Shown here one piece after another: positions 36,536-45,372 of a stretch of 64,000 bases of DNA; the stretch's first letter is position 1, and the number at the start of each line of letters is the position of its first letter. The notes below the pieces were generated by a model. That model was not told the DNA's origin. It did no database searches and saw only the letters and a list, made by a program, of their open reading frames with translations. The stretch lies in contig NZ_AP024469.1 of NCBI RefSeq assembly GCF_016865365.1, positions 1,851,001-1,915,000 of the forward strand. Direction: 5' to 3'. The translations under genes and the position numbers were made by a program. The stretch is from Geobacter sp. SVR. Its GTDB lineage: Bacteria; Desulfobacterota; Desulfuromonadia; Geobacterales; Pseudopelobacteraceae.

Positions 36536-38650
36536 ATGGAACAGGTTGTAAGTGTTGAGTTTGGCGGCAAGACCGTCACGATTTCCACCGGCAAGATGGC
36601 CAAGCAGGCCAATGGTGCCGTAATGGTCAGAAGCGGTGACACCATGGTGCTGGTGACCGCCGTGGCGCAGAAAGAGGCCAAAGAGGGGCAGGATTTCTTC
36701 CCCCTGACCGTCAACTACACCGAGAAGGCCTATGCCGGCGGCAAGATCCCAGGCAGCTTCTTTAAGCGCGAGGCACGTCCCTCTGATCCGGAGACCCTGA
36801 TCTGCCGTCTGATCGACCGCCCGATCCGCCCGCTCTTCCCGGAGAATTTCCTCAACGACACCCAGATCATGGCTACGGTGGTATCGGCCGACAAGGACCA
36901 CGATCCCGCCATCCTCTCAATGCTGGGCGCCTCGGCGGCCCTGATGGTGTCGGACATCCCCTTCCAGGGACCGATTGCCGGCGCCAAGGTCGGCCGTGTA
37001 GACGGCAAGCTGATCATCAATCCGACTGCCGAGGAACTGGAAAAGAGCGAGCTGGAAATCGTCGTGGCAGCCAGCCGCGATGCGATCATCATGGTCGAGG
37101 GTGAGGCCAAGTTCGTGTCCGAGGCTGACATGCTGGATGCGATCTTCTTTGCCAAGGAAGCCATGCTGCCGGTGATCGAGGCCCAGGAAGAGCTGCAGAA
37201 AAAGGTCGGTGTTGCCAAGCGCGTGGTCGAGCCGCCGGTCGTGAACGAGGCCCTGCTGGCCCGTGTGCGCGAACTGGCCTACAACCGCATCGGCGAGGCA
37301 GTCAAGATCAAGTCCAAGCAGGAACGTCACAACCAGATCGACCTGATCAAGACCGAAACCATCGAAGCCCTCAAGGAAGAGTTCGAAGGCAGCGCCAAGC
37401 AGATCAAGGCCTTTCTGGGCGATTTCGAATACGACCGCGTCCGCGCCGATGTTCTCGACACCGGCATCCGCATCGACGGCCGCGACACCACCACCATCCG
37501 TCCCATCGCCACCGAAGCGGGCATTCTGCCCCGCACCCACGGCTCGGCTCTGTTCACGCGCGGCGAGACCCAGGCCCTGGTCACCACCACCCTCGGTACC
37601 TCCAGCGATGAGCAGCGCATGGACTCGCTCTACGGCGAATACCGCAAGCGTTTCCTCCTGCACTACAACTTTCCCCCGTTCTCCGTGGGCGAGACCAGCT
37701 TCCGGCTGGGACCCGGCCGTCGCGAGATCGGCCACGGCATGCTGGCCGAGCGCGCCCTGTCGGCCGTGCTGCCCAAGCATGACGATTTCCCCTACACGAT
37801 CCGTGTAGTATCCGAAACACTGGAGAGCAACGGGTCTTCCTCGATGGCCTCGGTTTGTGGCGGCAGCATGTCGCTGATGGATGCCGGCGTGCCGGTGACC
37901 GCACCGGTGGCGGGTATCGCCATGGGTTTGATCAAAGAGGGTGATAAGGTCGCGATCCTGTCCGACATCCTGGGCGACGAAGACCACCTGGGCGACATGG
38001 ACTTCAAAGTGGCCGGTACAGCCGACGGCGTGACCGCGCTGCAGATGGACATCAAGATCGGCGGCGTAACCAAGGAGATCATGCAGCAGGCCCTCAAGCA
38101 GGCTCGCGAGGGACGTCTGCACATCCTGGGCAAGATGGCTGAAACACTGGCCTCCCACCGTCCGGAAATGTCCTCCTTTGCCCCGCGCATCACCACCATC
38201 TGGGTCAAGACCGACAAGATCCGCGATGTCATCGGCACCGGCGGCAAGAACATCCGCAACATCACCGAGACCACCGGCGTTACCATCGATATCGAGGATA
38301 CCGGCCGTATCAACATCGCCTCCACCAGCAAAGAGGCCTGCGACATGGCCATCCAGATGATCCGCGGTCTGACCGATGATGCCGAAGAGGGCAAGCTCTA
38401 TATGGGCACCGTCAAGAAGATCATGGACTTTGGCGCTTTCGTCGAGATCCTACCCGGCACCGATGGACTGGTGCACATCTCCGAACTTGACACCAAGCGG
38501 GTCAAGACCGTCACCGAAGTGCTGAACGAAGGCGACAAGGTACTGGTCAAGTGCATCGGCGTCGACAAGAACGGCAAGGTCAAGCTCTCCCGTAAGGAAG
38601 CCCTTGGTTACAACTTGGACGGTACCAAGGTTGAGGGTGGGGAAGAGTAA
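36536..38650 (+). CDS. pnp: Polyribonucleotide nucleotidyltransferase (PNPase)
   Basis: 704 residues, the usual size. It is a phosphorolytic 3'-5' exoribonuclease of mRNA decay. Two RNase PH domains surround an alpha-helical linker (the catalytic half has [23 protein letters not shown] and the [18 protein letters not shown] metal site). A KH domain ([17 protein letters not shown]) and an S1 domain ([20 protein letters not shown]) end the chain. SD AGGAG is followed by the ATG. A strong terminator follows. Confidence 0.97.
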   Translation: MEQVVSVEFGGKTVTISTGKMAKQANGAVMVRSGDTMVLVTAVAQKEAKEGQDFFPLTVNYTEKAYAGGKIPGSFFKREARPSDPETLICRLIDRPIRPLFPENFLNDTQIMATVVSADKDHDPAILSMLGASAALMVSDIPFQGPIAGAKVGRVDGKLIINPTAEELEKSELEIVVAASRDAIIMVEGEAKFVSEADMLDAIFFAKEAMLPVIEAQEELQKKVGVAKRVVEPPVVNEALLARVRELAYNRIGEAVKIKSKQERHNQIDLIKTETIEALKEEFEGSAKQIKAFLGDFEYDRVRADVLDTGIRIDGRDTTTIRPIATEAGILPRTHGSALFTRGETQALVTTTLGTSSDEQRMDSLYGEYRKRFLLHYNFPPFSVGETSFRLGPGRREIGHGMLAERALSAVLPKHDDFPYTIRVVSETLESNGSSSMASVCGGSMSLMDAGVPVTAPVAGIAMGLIKEGDKVAILSDILGDEDHLGDMDFKVAGTADGVTALQMDIKIGGVTKEIMQQALKQAREGRLHILGKMAETLASHRPEMSSFAPRITTIWVKTDKIRDVIGTGGKNIRNITETTGVTIDIEDTGRINIASTSKEACDMAIQMIRGLTDDAEEGKLYMGTVKKIMDFGAFVEILPGTDGLVHISELDTKRVKTVTEVLNEGDKVLVKCIGVDKNGKVKLSRKEALGYNLDGTKVEGGEE

Positions 38651-38672
38651 GACAGACGTTTCATACGAAGTG

Positions 38673-38707
38673 AAAAAGGGTGGGGCCAATGGCTCCACCC
38701 TTTTTTT
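38673..38707 (+). terminator. Intrinsic terminator of pnp
   Basis: AAAAAGGGTGGGGCC, loop AAT, GGCTCCACCCTTTTTTT. Confidence 0.9.
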
Positions 38708-38826
38708 GTGCCGGAATATACCTCCTCTGGGCCGGCTTGACAGTCCCGATAGGCAACGATAAAAGGATAGAATGTTCTAATTCTTTGTGCGGAGCCAACG
38801 ACATCTGTCCGGCGAAAGGAGATGGT

Positions 38827-40278
38827 ATGGCACTGAAAGCATTGGTAGCGCTGGTCGTAATGGCAAGCATGGCACATGCCGCCGCGGAACATCCGGTCTT
38901 CCCTGTGGACCGGGACTTTTACCCGTACTATCCCTCGCTGATGAGATGGGAAAAGACCGCTGCCCCCTTTACCCCTCCTGAAGTCTGCGGCGGGTGCCAC
39001 CAGACCCAGCACCGGGAGTGGAACGGTTCGGTGCATCAACTGGCGTTTCAGGACCCGGTTTATCAGGGGGAGTTGAACAAGGCGGTCAAGGCGGTCGGAC
39101 ATGAGGTTTCCCGTCAGTGCGAGGGGTGTCATTCGCCGATCGGCGTCCTGACCGGAGAGGTCAAGCAGCCGGGGTTGGCCGGGCTGTCGAGCCTGGGAAT
39201 GAACGGCGTCTCCTGCGACATATGCCATTCCATCAGCAGCGTGACCCACACCCGGACGCCGGCCGGGGTGCCGGAGAACGGCTCCTTTGTCCTCAGACCG
39301 GGAGAGGATGGCAAGGACGGACCGGTGCTGGTCAAGCGGGGGCCGAACAAGCCCTCCGAGGGCTGCGGCGGCGGATTCCACAGCTGCGAACAGTCCCCGC
39401 TGATCACCAAGGCCGATCTCTGCGCCTCATGTCATCAGGTGTATCACTACGAGGCGCACTTTCCGCTGGAGGCCACCTACAACGAGTGGAAACAGGGCCC
39501 CTATGCCCAGAAGAACATACACTGCCAGGATTGCCATATGGTGGCCACCGCCACCTTCAAGCGCTCGGCAGACGAGTTCAAGAAGCCGGCCAAGGGGGAG
39601 TACCGACATTACTTCAACGGCGCCAACTATCTGCTGTATTACCTGGCGTCGGCTGCGGCCAAAAAAGCGGGTGACGAAGCCCTGGCTGCAAATCTGGCCG
39701 AGAAGTACTTGATGGCGATCGACCGGCTCAAGGCAGCGGCAGGGATGGAGATCATGCCGGTCTACCGCGACGGCACCCTGGCAGAGATCAAGATCCGGGT
39801 CAAGAATATCCGGGCCGGGCACAATCTGCCGACATCGCTGACCAATGTACGCCAGATGTGGCTGGAAGTGACTGCCAGGGACGAGGGGGGCAAGGTACTC
39901 TTCACCAGCGGATCAGTCAAACCGGACGGCTCGCTGCCCGACAACGTGCGTATATTCAACTCGGAGGGCATGGGCAACGACTTTCACTTCTCCGTCGACC
40001 CGTGGGTCATCACTGCCTTTTCCCGCCATGAAACCATCCCTCCCCGGGGCTACAAGGATGTTTACTACGGCATCTCACCCAGCGGGAAGTCGGGCAAGGT
40101 CAGCGTAGAGGCCAAGCTGCGTTACCGCCAGGCGGATCAGGCTGTGGCCGAGGGGGTACTGGGGGCCGTGCCCAGGGATATCGACCTGAAGAACGTCTAC
40201 GGGTTGGACACGGTGCCGCCGCTGCCGGTGGTTGATATGGTAGTGCAGAAGGGGGTGTTTGCTGTGAACGCTAAGTAA
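38827..40278 (+). CDS. Exported five-heme c-type cytochrome
   Basis: 483 residues with a short signal peptide (MALKALVALVVMASMAHA). Five CXXCH heme-attachment motifs are present: CGGCH (54-58), CEGCH (98-102), CDICH (130-134), CASCH (199-203) and CQDCH (233-237). After about residue 250 the chain lacks hemes and forms a beta-rich C-terminal domain (GHNLPTSLTNVRQMWLEV...). This layout resembles cytochrome c554-like proteins of dissimilatory metal reducers. Probably a periplasmic electron carrier or oxidoreductase; substrate unknown. The start at 38827 has GGAG 5 bases upstream. Confidence 0.9.
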   Translation: MALKALVALVVMASMAHAAAEHPVFPVDRDFYPYYPSLMRWEKTAAPFTPPEVCGGCHQTQHREWNGSVHQLAFQDPVYQGELNKAVKAVGHEVSRQCEGCHSPIGVLTGEVKQPGLAGLSSLGMNGVSCDICHSISSVTHTRTPAGVPENGSFVLRPGEDGKDGPVLVKRGPNKPSEGCGGGFHSCEQSPLITKADLCASCHQVYHYEAHFPLEATYNEWKQGPYAQKNIHCQDCHMVATATFKRSADEFKKPAKGEYRHYFNGANYLLYYLASAAAKKAGDEALAANLAEKYLMAIDRLKAAAGMEIMPVYRDGTLAEIKIRVKNIRAGHNLPTSLTNVRQMWLEVTARDEGGKVLFTSGSVKPDGSLPDNVRIFNSEGMGNDFHFSVDPWVITAFSRHETIPPRGYKDVYYGISPSGKSGKVSVEAKLRYRQADQAVAEGVLGAVPRDIDLKNVYGLDTVPPLPVVDMVVQKGVFAVNAK

Positions 40279-40306
40279 CGGCAACGATTTTACCTCTGCA
40301 GAAATC

Positions 40307-40341
40307 CGAAGGCCCACCGTGCATCTCACGGCGGGCCTTCG
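40307..40341. terminator. Long hairpin after the cytochrome gene
   Basis: CGAAGGCCCACCGTG pairs with CACGGCGGGCCTTCG over a 5-base loop. There is no T run on the plus strand, so it may be a weak terminator or mRNA end-stabiliser. Confidence 0.5.
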
Positions 40342-40369
40342 TAGTGATGAAAGGGCGTGAACTTCGACC

Positions 40370-40406
40370 TTTGTTTTGTCTAATGTGAGTCGATTGTGAT
40401 ATGTAC
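40370..40406 (+). repeat. Direct repeat flanking the toxin-antitoxin module, left copy
   Basis: TTTGTTTTGTCTAATGTGAG and the following 17 bases match 41311-41347 at about 30 of 37 positions. The pair brackets the toxin-antitoxin module exactly. Confidence 0.6.
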
Positions 40407-40472
40407 AGTGTCCCTGGCTGAGGTGTAATTAAGTAGGGCGTTCGCGGATTTGCCCGCATGAATTTAATATAT

Positions 40473-40488
40473 ACATCAAATTTGATGT
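40473..40488. promoter_or_regulatory. Palindromic operator candidate of the toxin-antitoxin operon
   Basis: ACATCAAATTTGATGT is a perfect 16-base palindrome 10 bases before the toxin start. Antitoxins of the HigA/XRE type bind such sites to repress their own operon. Confidence 0.6.
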
Positions 40489-40497
40489 TGAGTGGAT

Positions 40498-40853
40498 ATG
40501 GATTTCATAGTAGAGTTTTATGAGACAGAAAACGGAAGCTGTCCTGTCCGGGAATTTCTTGATGAACTCAAGAAGAGCGATCCGGATGATTTTGCAGCGG
40601 TGGTTGCCGGTCTGGCAAAGCTGCGCAATCGCCAATATCATCGTGAACCACTTTCCAAGGCGCTTGGTGACGGCTTGCTGGAGCTTCGCCATGTGTGGGC
40701 AAGCTCAATACCCATGTGATCTGGTTTTTCATGAAGGGCAAACGTATCATCGCTGTACACGGTATTCGTAACAAAGGACAGTCCATTGCGTTGCACGAAC
40801 TGAAAACGGCAGGAGAGCGGATGCGCGACTGGCAGCGAAGGAAGGTAACGTGA
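40498..40853 (+). pseudogene. Frameshifted HigB/RelE-type toxin (phage-derived Gp49-like)
   Basis: The frame from 40498 reads MDFIVEFYETENGSCPVREF...LLELRHV and then ends at 40719 after WASSIPM. The neighbouring frame continues the family pattern at once: VGKLNTHVIWFFMKGKRIIA...HGIRNKGQ, ending at 40853. Removing two bases (one TG of the GTGTG at about 40691-40695) restores one 118-residue chain. The toxin is therefore probably inactive unless the frameshift is a reading error or is suppressed. The intact antitoxin gene overlaps its end (GTGA). Confidence 0.75.
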
Positions 40854-41218
40854 AGAAAACAAACTTTGACAGCTACCTTGAGCAGCAGATGCAAGATCCC
40901 GAATTTGCCGCTCGTTTTGAGCGGGCGGGCGAGGCCTGGGATGTTGCCTTGCAGATAGCCGATCTGCGCCGTCAGGCAGGGCTGTCGCAAAGAGATCTGG
41001 CAAAGTTGCTCAAGACCTCCCAGCAGCAGATCAGCCGCCTTGAGTCACCTGGCTACGAAGGCCATTCTCTAAGCATGTTGCGTCGTGTCGCCGAGGCACT
41101 GCATGCGCGGGTTCGGGTGGTGTTTGAGGCAGTTGATGAGCGGACGGGATTGCACGCGGCAGAGGAAAGCTCTTCCTACGGTGTGCAGAAACCTTCGAAG
41201 GTGAGCCGGAAGCGGTGA
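40850..41218 (+). CDS. HigA-like antitoxin, XRE-family helix-turn-helix
   Basis: 122 residues starting at GTG that overlaps the toxin stop. The helix-turn-helix lies at about 40-70: RRQAGLSQRDLAKLLKTSQQ followed by ISRLESPGYEG. It should bind the palindrome at 40473-40488 and, in a working module, neutralise the toxin. The tail is Ser/Lys-rich. With the toxin frameshifted, it may survive only as a regulator or as protection against related toxins. Confidence 0.87.
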   Translation: MKKTNFDSYLEQQMQDPEFAARFERAGEAWDVALQIADLRRQAGLSQRDLAKLLKTSQQQISRLESPGYEGHSLSMLRRVAEALHARVRVVFEAVDERTGLHAAEESSSYGVQKPSKVSRKR

Positions 41219-41310
41219 TGCGGACGTTGTGGGGTAGGTGGTGGCTTGGGGGGAGTAAGAGTCCGGATGAGGATTGAGTGAGGAAAGGGCGAGGCATTAG
41301 CTTTGCCTTT

Positions 41311-41347
41311 TTTGTTTTGTTTAATTTGAGCTGGTTGTGGTATGTAC
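41311..41347 (+). repeat. Direct repeat flanking the toxin-antitoxin module, right copy
   Basis: TTTGTTTTGTTTAATTTGAG and the next 17 bases correspond to 40370-40406. See the left copy. Confidence 0.6.
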
Positions 41348-41405
41348 GTGTGGTCTTGTGGTGGGCTGAAATTGTTGGCGCCCCGAATTTACAAATGTCA
41401 GAAAG

Positions 41406-41606
41406 TCAAACATGATCCCCGGCGGTCACCCGCTCGTACCATTGCGGATAGACGCCAGAGATGTGACAACCCGGAATAACGCGAAGGCTGCGGGCGGACG
41501 GTGGAATCCGGAAAAACTGCTCGGGTTTGTCAGGTACGGCAATGTACTGCCCTGGAACAGTATATAGATGTAGATGGATTTGATAAGTGATGAAACCGTT
41601 TTCCAT
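41406..41606 (-). CDS. Doubtful small ORF or gene fragment
   Basis: 66 codons from the ATG at 41606: MENGFITYQIHLHLYTVPGQ at the start, then a more GC-rich second half with PEQFFRIPPSARSLRVIPG and CHISGVYPQWYERVTAGDHV. The second half looks like folded-protein sequence and differs in composition from the first, as in a truncated gene joined to other DNA. No ribosome-binding site. Not recognised. Confidence 0.25.
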   Translation of the reverse strand: MENGFITYQIHLHLYTVPGQYIAVPDKPEQFFRIPPSARSLRVIPGCHISGVYPQWYERVTAGDHV

Positions 41607-41642
41607 ATAGATGTATATGAAACTGTCACCTATAGGTGGCTC

Positions 41643-41678
41643 CAGATACATTTAGATAGAACCATATAAATGTATCTG
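41643..41678. repeat. Perfect 12-base inverted repeat upstream of the 264-residue unknown gene
   Basis: CAGATACATTTA, a 12-base spacer, TAAATGTATCTG. It ends 57 bases before the gene start. A one-and-a-half-turn spaced palindrome suits a dimeric repressor; it could also form an mRNA stem. Confidence 0.6.
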
Positions 41679-41735
41679 AAGCACTCTAACCGATGATTTA
41701 CGAGTTGAATCACAAATAACTGAAAGGAGTTTTGT

Positions 41736-42530
41736 ATGAATCTTGAAGCACTAAAACTAGAGCTTACCAACCTAACACAAGAGCAACAATGCTGGCTTGC
41801 TACTCGAAATGCTTTGCGCGTTCTACCGATGATTGCAGTAGATGGCGAACGTTTCCCTTTCTGGAAGCAATATGCCCAAGGGCACCTTTTTTCGATTTTT
41901 CGCGCGATGAATATGGCATTGTATTTATCCACACAATGGACGGAGTTTGAGAAACGAGGAATTGCATCTCTCACCACCGACATTACAGCCGACTCTGCCT
42001 ATGCAGCAGCAAGAAACTGTGAACTCACCTCAACCTCACTTCTGGCCACTCATGCCGCGAGTTGTGCCGCCGCGGCTGCCCATGCCTCTAGTTTATCGAG
42101 TCATGCCTACGCTGCTGCCGCTAATTCTATCAACTACACTGGCTTCAATAATTTAGCCGAACGAGCCACCGCTTATAAAGTATTTTCTGCCGACATTACC
42201 TCAATGAAGTTAAACCATGGTTTACCATCATGGGTTGATCTCTGGTATGGACAGCAACCTGACCGTATTCTAAATTTTGAAAAGTGGTTGCTACATGGGT
42301 TACGCTCGCTAGGGTTAAGCTATTGGGCAGATGAATACTCGAACTGGATTGTCGGCAACTTCAACCACGAAAAAATGGAACGAAGCATTTTTATTCCCGA
42401 AGAGACGATCAAGGCTGGACCTCAGATGATGCTGGAATTCTTACAAGAGAGGGAGCGAGATACGGGGCTGAACAGTAAGATTCTTCCGCAGAATTCATGG
42501 GTAGATCCAACTGTTCAAAACTTGAATTAA
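41736..42530 (+). CDS. Unknown protein with Ala-rich helical centre (accessory cassette)
   Basis: 264 residues, AT-rich gene with strong SD AAAGGAG. No signal peptide or membrane helix. The N-terminal part is helical (LTQEQQCWLATRNALRVLPM). The centre (about 85-130) is very rich in Ala, Ser and Cys with repeated A-A-x-x-A spacing (AYAAARNCELTSTSLLATHA, then ASCAAAAAHASSLSSHAY). The C-terminal half has many Trp and Tyr (WVDLWYGQQPDRI). The Ala-rich helix repeats recall helical immunity proteins of polymorphic toxins such as Imm5, but this is a weak impression. Composition unlike the core genome, so probably acquired. Confidence 0.65.
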   Translation: MNLEALKLELTNLTQEQQCWLATRNALRVLPMIAVDGERFPFWKQYAQGHLFSIFRAMNMALYLSTQWTEFEKRGIASLTTDITADSAYAAARNCELTSTSLLATHAASCAAAAAHASSLSSHAYAAAANSINYTGFNNLAERATAYKVFSADITSMKLNHGLPSWVDLWYGQQPDRILNFEKWLLHGLRSLGLSYWADEYSNWIVGNFNHEKMERSIFIPEETIKAGPQMMLEFLQERERDTGLNSKILPQNSWVDPTVQNLN

Positions 42531-42633
42531 TTTCTGTAGGTACCCTCCCCGCCTCTGGTGAGGGGGCTTACTCTTAGAGCACACCAACAATCATATCATT
42601 CACCTCAGTAATTACGGGGCAGGAGGAGTTTAA

Positions 42634-43296
42634 ATGTTGATTCTTTGGAGCGTAATTAAAGAGGTATTCCTTCCAGGTGCGGCGGGTGCTGTTGCTGCAA
42701 TTGCAGCATTAAAATATTTAAGCTCAAAGTTTGTCGAACAACAGTTGTCAAAGGATTTAGAAAAACACAAGACAGAATTATCACAGCGAACAGAATCTCT
42801 TAAAACTCAATTATCTATTTATGCGCATGAGCAAAATGTAGCTACCTCACGTGTAGATGGACAAAAAGCAGAGGCAATCAAGAATGTATACTCTGCAATT
42901 CGTGGCTGGATTAATCCAACGACTATAATTATATCTGGATGCCCATTAGTAAATGCTTCAGAGGAAAACGAATTCCAATTTTACTCGAAGACAGCTGAGG
43001 AAGCACATGCTGCTGCAAAAAAACTGGCAGATGTATTAGCTGACCACGCAATATATTTCGATGAAGAGACTTATCGAGAGCTGTATGAAATGTCTATAAT
43101 TTGTCTTGAAGCAACAGCATATTTCCTACGTCCGATACGTAGAGATATTGCAGAGGGAAGACAAGTTTCAGGCTCTTTAAATGCAATACAAATTGAAAAA
43201 AATAAACTATCTGGCACATGGGAAAACAAATTGCTTCCCATTAACTCAAGAATGACCATTAAATTTAGAGCTATACTAAACATATCGAAAGCTTAA
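42634..43296 (+). CDS. Unknown single-pass membrane protein with coiled coil (accessory cassette)
   Basis: 220 residues. One N-terminal hydrophobic helix (about 5-28, EVFLPGAAGAVAAIAALKYL) is followed by a coiled coil (about 30-70, QLSKDLEKHKTELSQRTESL). A helical cytoplasmic domain follows, starting with VDGQKAEAIKNVYSAIRGW. Proteins of this shape are frequent and uncharacterised in accessory and defence-type islands. SD AGGAGG is well placed. AT-rich like its neighbours. Function unknown. Confidence 0.7.
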   Translation: MLILWSVIKEVFLPGAAGAVAAIAALKYLSSKFVEQQLSKDLEKHKTELSQRTESLKTQLSIYAHEQNVATSRVDGQKAEAIKNVYSAIRGWINPTTIIISGCPLVNASEENEFQFYSKTAEEAHAAAKKLADVLADHAIYFDEETYRELYEMSIICLEATAYFLRPIRRDIAEGRQVSGSLNAIQIEKNKLSGTWENKLLPINSRMTIKFRAILNISKA

Positions 43297-43382
43297 AGGG
43301 GGCCAGTGCCCACTTGAGCAAGCAGAAATCAAATTTAGGCAAGCATCTCATAAGCAAGTTAAACAGAAATAGGAGGTTCGAT

Positions 43383-43766
43383 ATGAGTTTTGTTGCTGGA
43401 GCCAGTGCCTCTATTATGAAAACAATCAAAGAAATTGAAGCTATTCTTGAAGGTGAAGACCTGGATTATAGCGGTCCCAAAAGACATGCACTCCATGAAA
43501 AGCTTCAAGATGCCCTCATCAAGTCTTCAAGAACTTGGTATAAAAAGGGGTTTAAGCGAGGTCACATGGAGGCGTATCGTGCGAGTGTTGCAAAAGGAGA
43601 AGTGCCTTTAACTTTATCCGCTAACGTTGAGCGGGAATTCCTCCCAAATTATACTAGCGCAGTTCCTTTAAAATCAAACCTCTCTGAGTCTTTCGTACAA
43701 AAAGTAAGTGAGAACGTCGCGACAAGGGGTAACACAAGCCGAAAATCCTCAAAAAGACAACGATGA
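43383..43766 (+). CDS. Unknown small basic protein (accessory cassette)
   Basis: 127 residues. The ATG at 43383 has AGGAGG 5 bases upstream and is favoured over a TTG at 43314. The N-terminal half is helical and charged (TIKEIEAILEGEDLDYSGPK, LHEKLQDALIKSSRTWYKKG). The tail is Ser/Lys/Arg-rich (SRKSSKRQR), suggesting nucleic-acid contact. It lies 86 bases after the membrane protein and shares its AT-rich composition. Family not recognised. Confidence 0.62.
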   Translation: MSFVAGASASIMKTIKEIEAILEGEDLDYSGPKRHALHEKLQDALIKSSRTWYKKGFKRGHMEAYRASVAKGEVPLTLSANVEREFLPNYTSAVPLKSNLSESFVQKVSENVATRGNTSRKSSKRQR

Positions 43767-43841
43767 AGTTCAACAGGAAGAAGCACCGGTCTAAAACCGC
43801 CGGTTTTCTCTCAAACCGTTGGCCGACGAGAGAATGGCTCC

Positions 43842-43983
43842 ATGAAGAAATCTGAAAAAAATCGAAATCGTTGGGTGTGCACTGGCAATAATCACAATCT
43901 TCACTCTAATTCAATCGCTACTTCTAAATGCAATCGGAGTTGTCATGGTGGTGAGGATGCTTTTCCGTCTAAAAAACATATAA
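43842..43983 (+). pseudogene. Small membrane protein ORF interrupted at an A7 tract
   Basis: From the ATG at 43842 the frame reads MKKSEK and runs into seven A residues (43855-43861). The frame after the tract, one base off, reads IEIVGCALAIITIFTLIQSL and ends at 43983 after MLFRLKNI. Removing one A gives a 46-residue protein with a single membrane helix. The change could be a real inactivating slip, a phase-variable tract, programmed slippage, or a reading error. No strong ribosome site. Confidence 0.45.
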
Positions 43984-44044
43984 TAAAAGGCTTAAGCCGC
44001 CATCGATGAATCCGGAGATCCTTTTTCAGGCATTTCAAAATGTT

Positions 44045-44133
44045 GACTTCGCCCTGCACCCCCCGGTGTTCCCACCTCACCCCATCCACACTCACCTTAC
44101 CTTTGACACTCCCACCCACGCGTCCTACAATTT
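44045..44133 (+). promoter_or_regulatory. C-rich, G-poor leader of the acyl-CoA dehydrogenase gene
   Basis: About 85 bases with a strong excess of C over G on the coding strand (runs such as CACCCCCCGGTGTTCCCACC and TCACCCCATCCACACTCACC) just before the gene. Such C-over-G stretches are typical of Rho loading sites, so it may insulate the gene from the cassette or act as a regulated leader. The remaining part of 43984-44151 holds no gene. Confidence 0.4.
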
Positions 44134-44151
44134 TCAAAAGAGGACGTGCAG

Positions 44152-45297
44152 ATGGACTTCGACCTTACACCAGATCAAGCGGCCTTTCAGCAGGCCGTCA
44201 GGGAGTTCGCCACAGAGAAGCTGAAACCGGGGGCGGGGAAGCGGGACCAGTCGGGCGAGTTCCCGGCTGACCTGCTGGCGGAGGTGGCCAGGTTCGGCCT
44301 GATGGGGCTGTTCTTCCCTGAAGTATACGGCGGCGGGGGTAAGGATTTCCTGAGCTACACCATCGTCGTGGAAGAACTGGCCCGCGCCGACGCCTCCGTA
44401 GCCATCACCCTCCTGGGCCACACCCTGTGCGCTGCCCACATCTTTGCCTTCGGCTCTGACGAGCAGAAACGACGCTTCCTTCCTCCCCTGGTCACTGGCG
44501 AAATCCTCGGCGCCTGGGCGCTGACCGAGCCGACCGGCGGCAGCGATGCCGCTGCTATCCGTACCGAGGCTGTGGCGGACCAAGACGGCTGGCGCCTGTC
44601 CGGCACCAAGTATTTCATCACCAACGGCTCCCATGCCGGCACCATCGTCGTCATGGCCGTCAGCGACCCAGCCCTCGGCTCCAAAGGCATCTCTGCCTTT
44701 ATTCTCAGCGGTACTCCCACCGGCCTCGAACGGGGCAAAAACATCGACAAACTCGGCTTCAGGGCCAGCGATACCGCCGCGCTGATTCTTCGCCAGGTGC
44801 CGGTTCCGCCCGACCAGCTCCTTGGAGAGCCCAACACCGGCTTTGCCCAGGCCATGCAGGTGCTCGACAGCGGCCGCATCGGTCTGGCCGCCATGGCAGT
44901 CGGCATCGCCCGCGCCTGCCTGGAGGAGAGCATCGCCTATGCCGGGAAACGCCATGCCTTCGGCCAACCGATTGCGGAATTTCAGGCCATCCAGGGCATG
45001 ATTGCCGACATGGGGACCGAGATCGACGCCGCGCGGCTATTGCTCCGCCGGGCCGTGCGGCTCAAGGATAAAGGAGAGCGCTTCAAACGGGAGGCGGCCA
45101 TGGCCAAGCTGTTCGCTTCGGAGACCGCCGTGCGGGCAGCAACGAAAGCGCTGCAGATTCATGGCGGCCATGGCTATACCACGGCCTTTCCGGTGGAACG
45201 CTATTACCGGGAGGCAAAGCTGTGCGAGATCGGCGAGGGAACCTCGGAGATCCAGAGAATGGTGATCGCGAGGGAACTACTGAAAGAGACAGGTTGA
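44152..45297 (+). CDS. Acyl-CoA dehydrogenase
   Basis: FAD enzyme of 381 residues that introduces a double bond into acyl-CoA and feeds electrons to ETF. Signature segments: [18 protein letters not shown] (FAD/substrate loop), [23 protein letters not shown], and [12 protein letters not shown] near the C-terminus. Glu362 in CEIGEGTSE occupies the usual catalytic-base position of short/medium-chain enzymes. SD AGAGGA lies 7 bases before the ATG at 44152. GC-rich again, so core genome resumes here. Chain-length specificity not evident. Confidence 0.93.
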   Translation: MDFDLTPDQAAFQQAVREFATEKLKPGAGKRDQSGEFPADLLAEVARFGLMGLFFPEVYGGGGKDFLSYTIVVEELARADASVAITLLGHTLCAAHIFAFGSDEQKRRFLPPLVTGEILGAWALTEPTGGSDAAAIRTEAVADQDGWRLSGTKYFITNGSHAGTIVVMAVSDPALGSKGISAFILSGTPTGLERGKNIDKLGFRASDTAALILRQVPVPPDQLLGEPNTGFAQAMQVLDSGRIGLAAMAVGIARACLEESIAYAGKRHAFGQPIAEFQAIQGMIADMGTEIDAARLLLRRAVRLKDKGERFKREAAMAKLFASETAVRAATKALQIHGGHGYTTAFPVERYYREAKLCEIGEGTSEIQRMVIARELLKETG

Positions 45298-45324
45298 CGT
45301 TTTTCAATCGCTGCACTCAAAGAT

Positions 45325-45372
45325 GAGATTGAGGGTTTTTCTTGATCTCAACCTCAACCTTAGCCTTAGCCT
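45325..45372. repeat. Hairpin and short tandem hexamers between convergent genes
   Basis: TTGAGG / CCTCAA around a T-rich loop, then CTCAACCTCAACC and TTAGCCTTAGCC hexamer repeats running into the 3' end of the next gene. Probably a bidirectional transcription end. Confidence 0.35.

Larger units (their letters stand above)
41219..41735. other. Intergenic accessory region of about 520 bases with repeats
   Basis: Holds the right direct repeat (41311-41347), two copies of ATATAGATGTA(G/T)ATG (41562-41576 and 41605-41619, 13 of 15 identical) and a perfect 12-base inverted repeat (41643-41678). On the minus strand a 66-81-codon frame ends at 41406 (…RIPPSARSLRVIPG…), with no ribosome site; it may be a gene fragment. 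Confidence 0.5.

Noticed and set aside
43314-43382. TTG start extending the small basic protein
   Set aside because: The ATG at 43383 has AGGAGG at proper distance; the TTG has no ribosome site.
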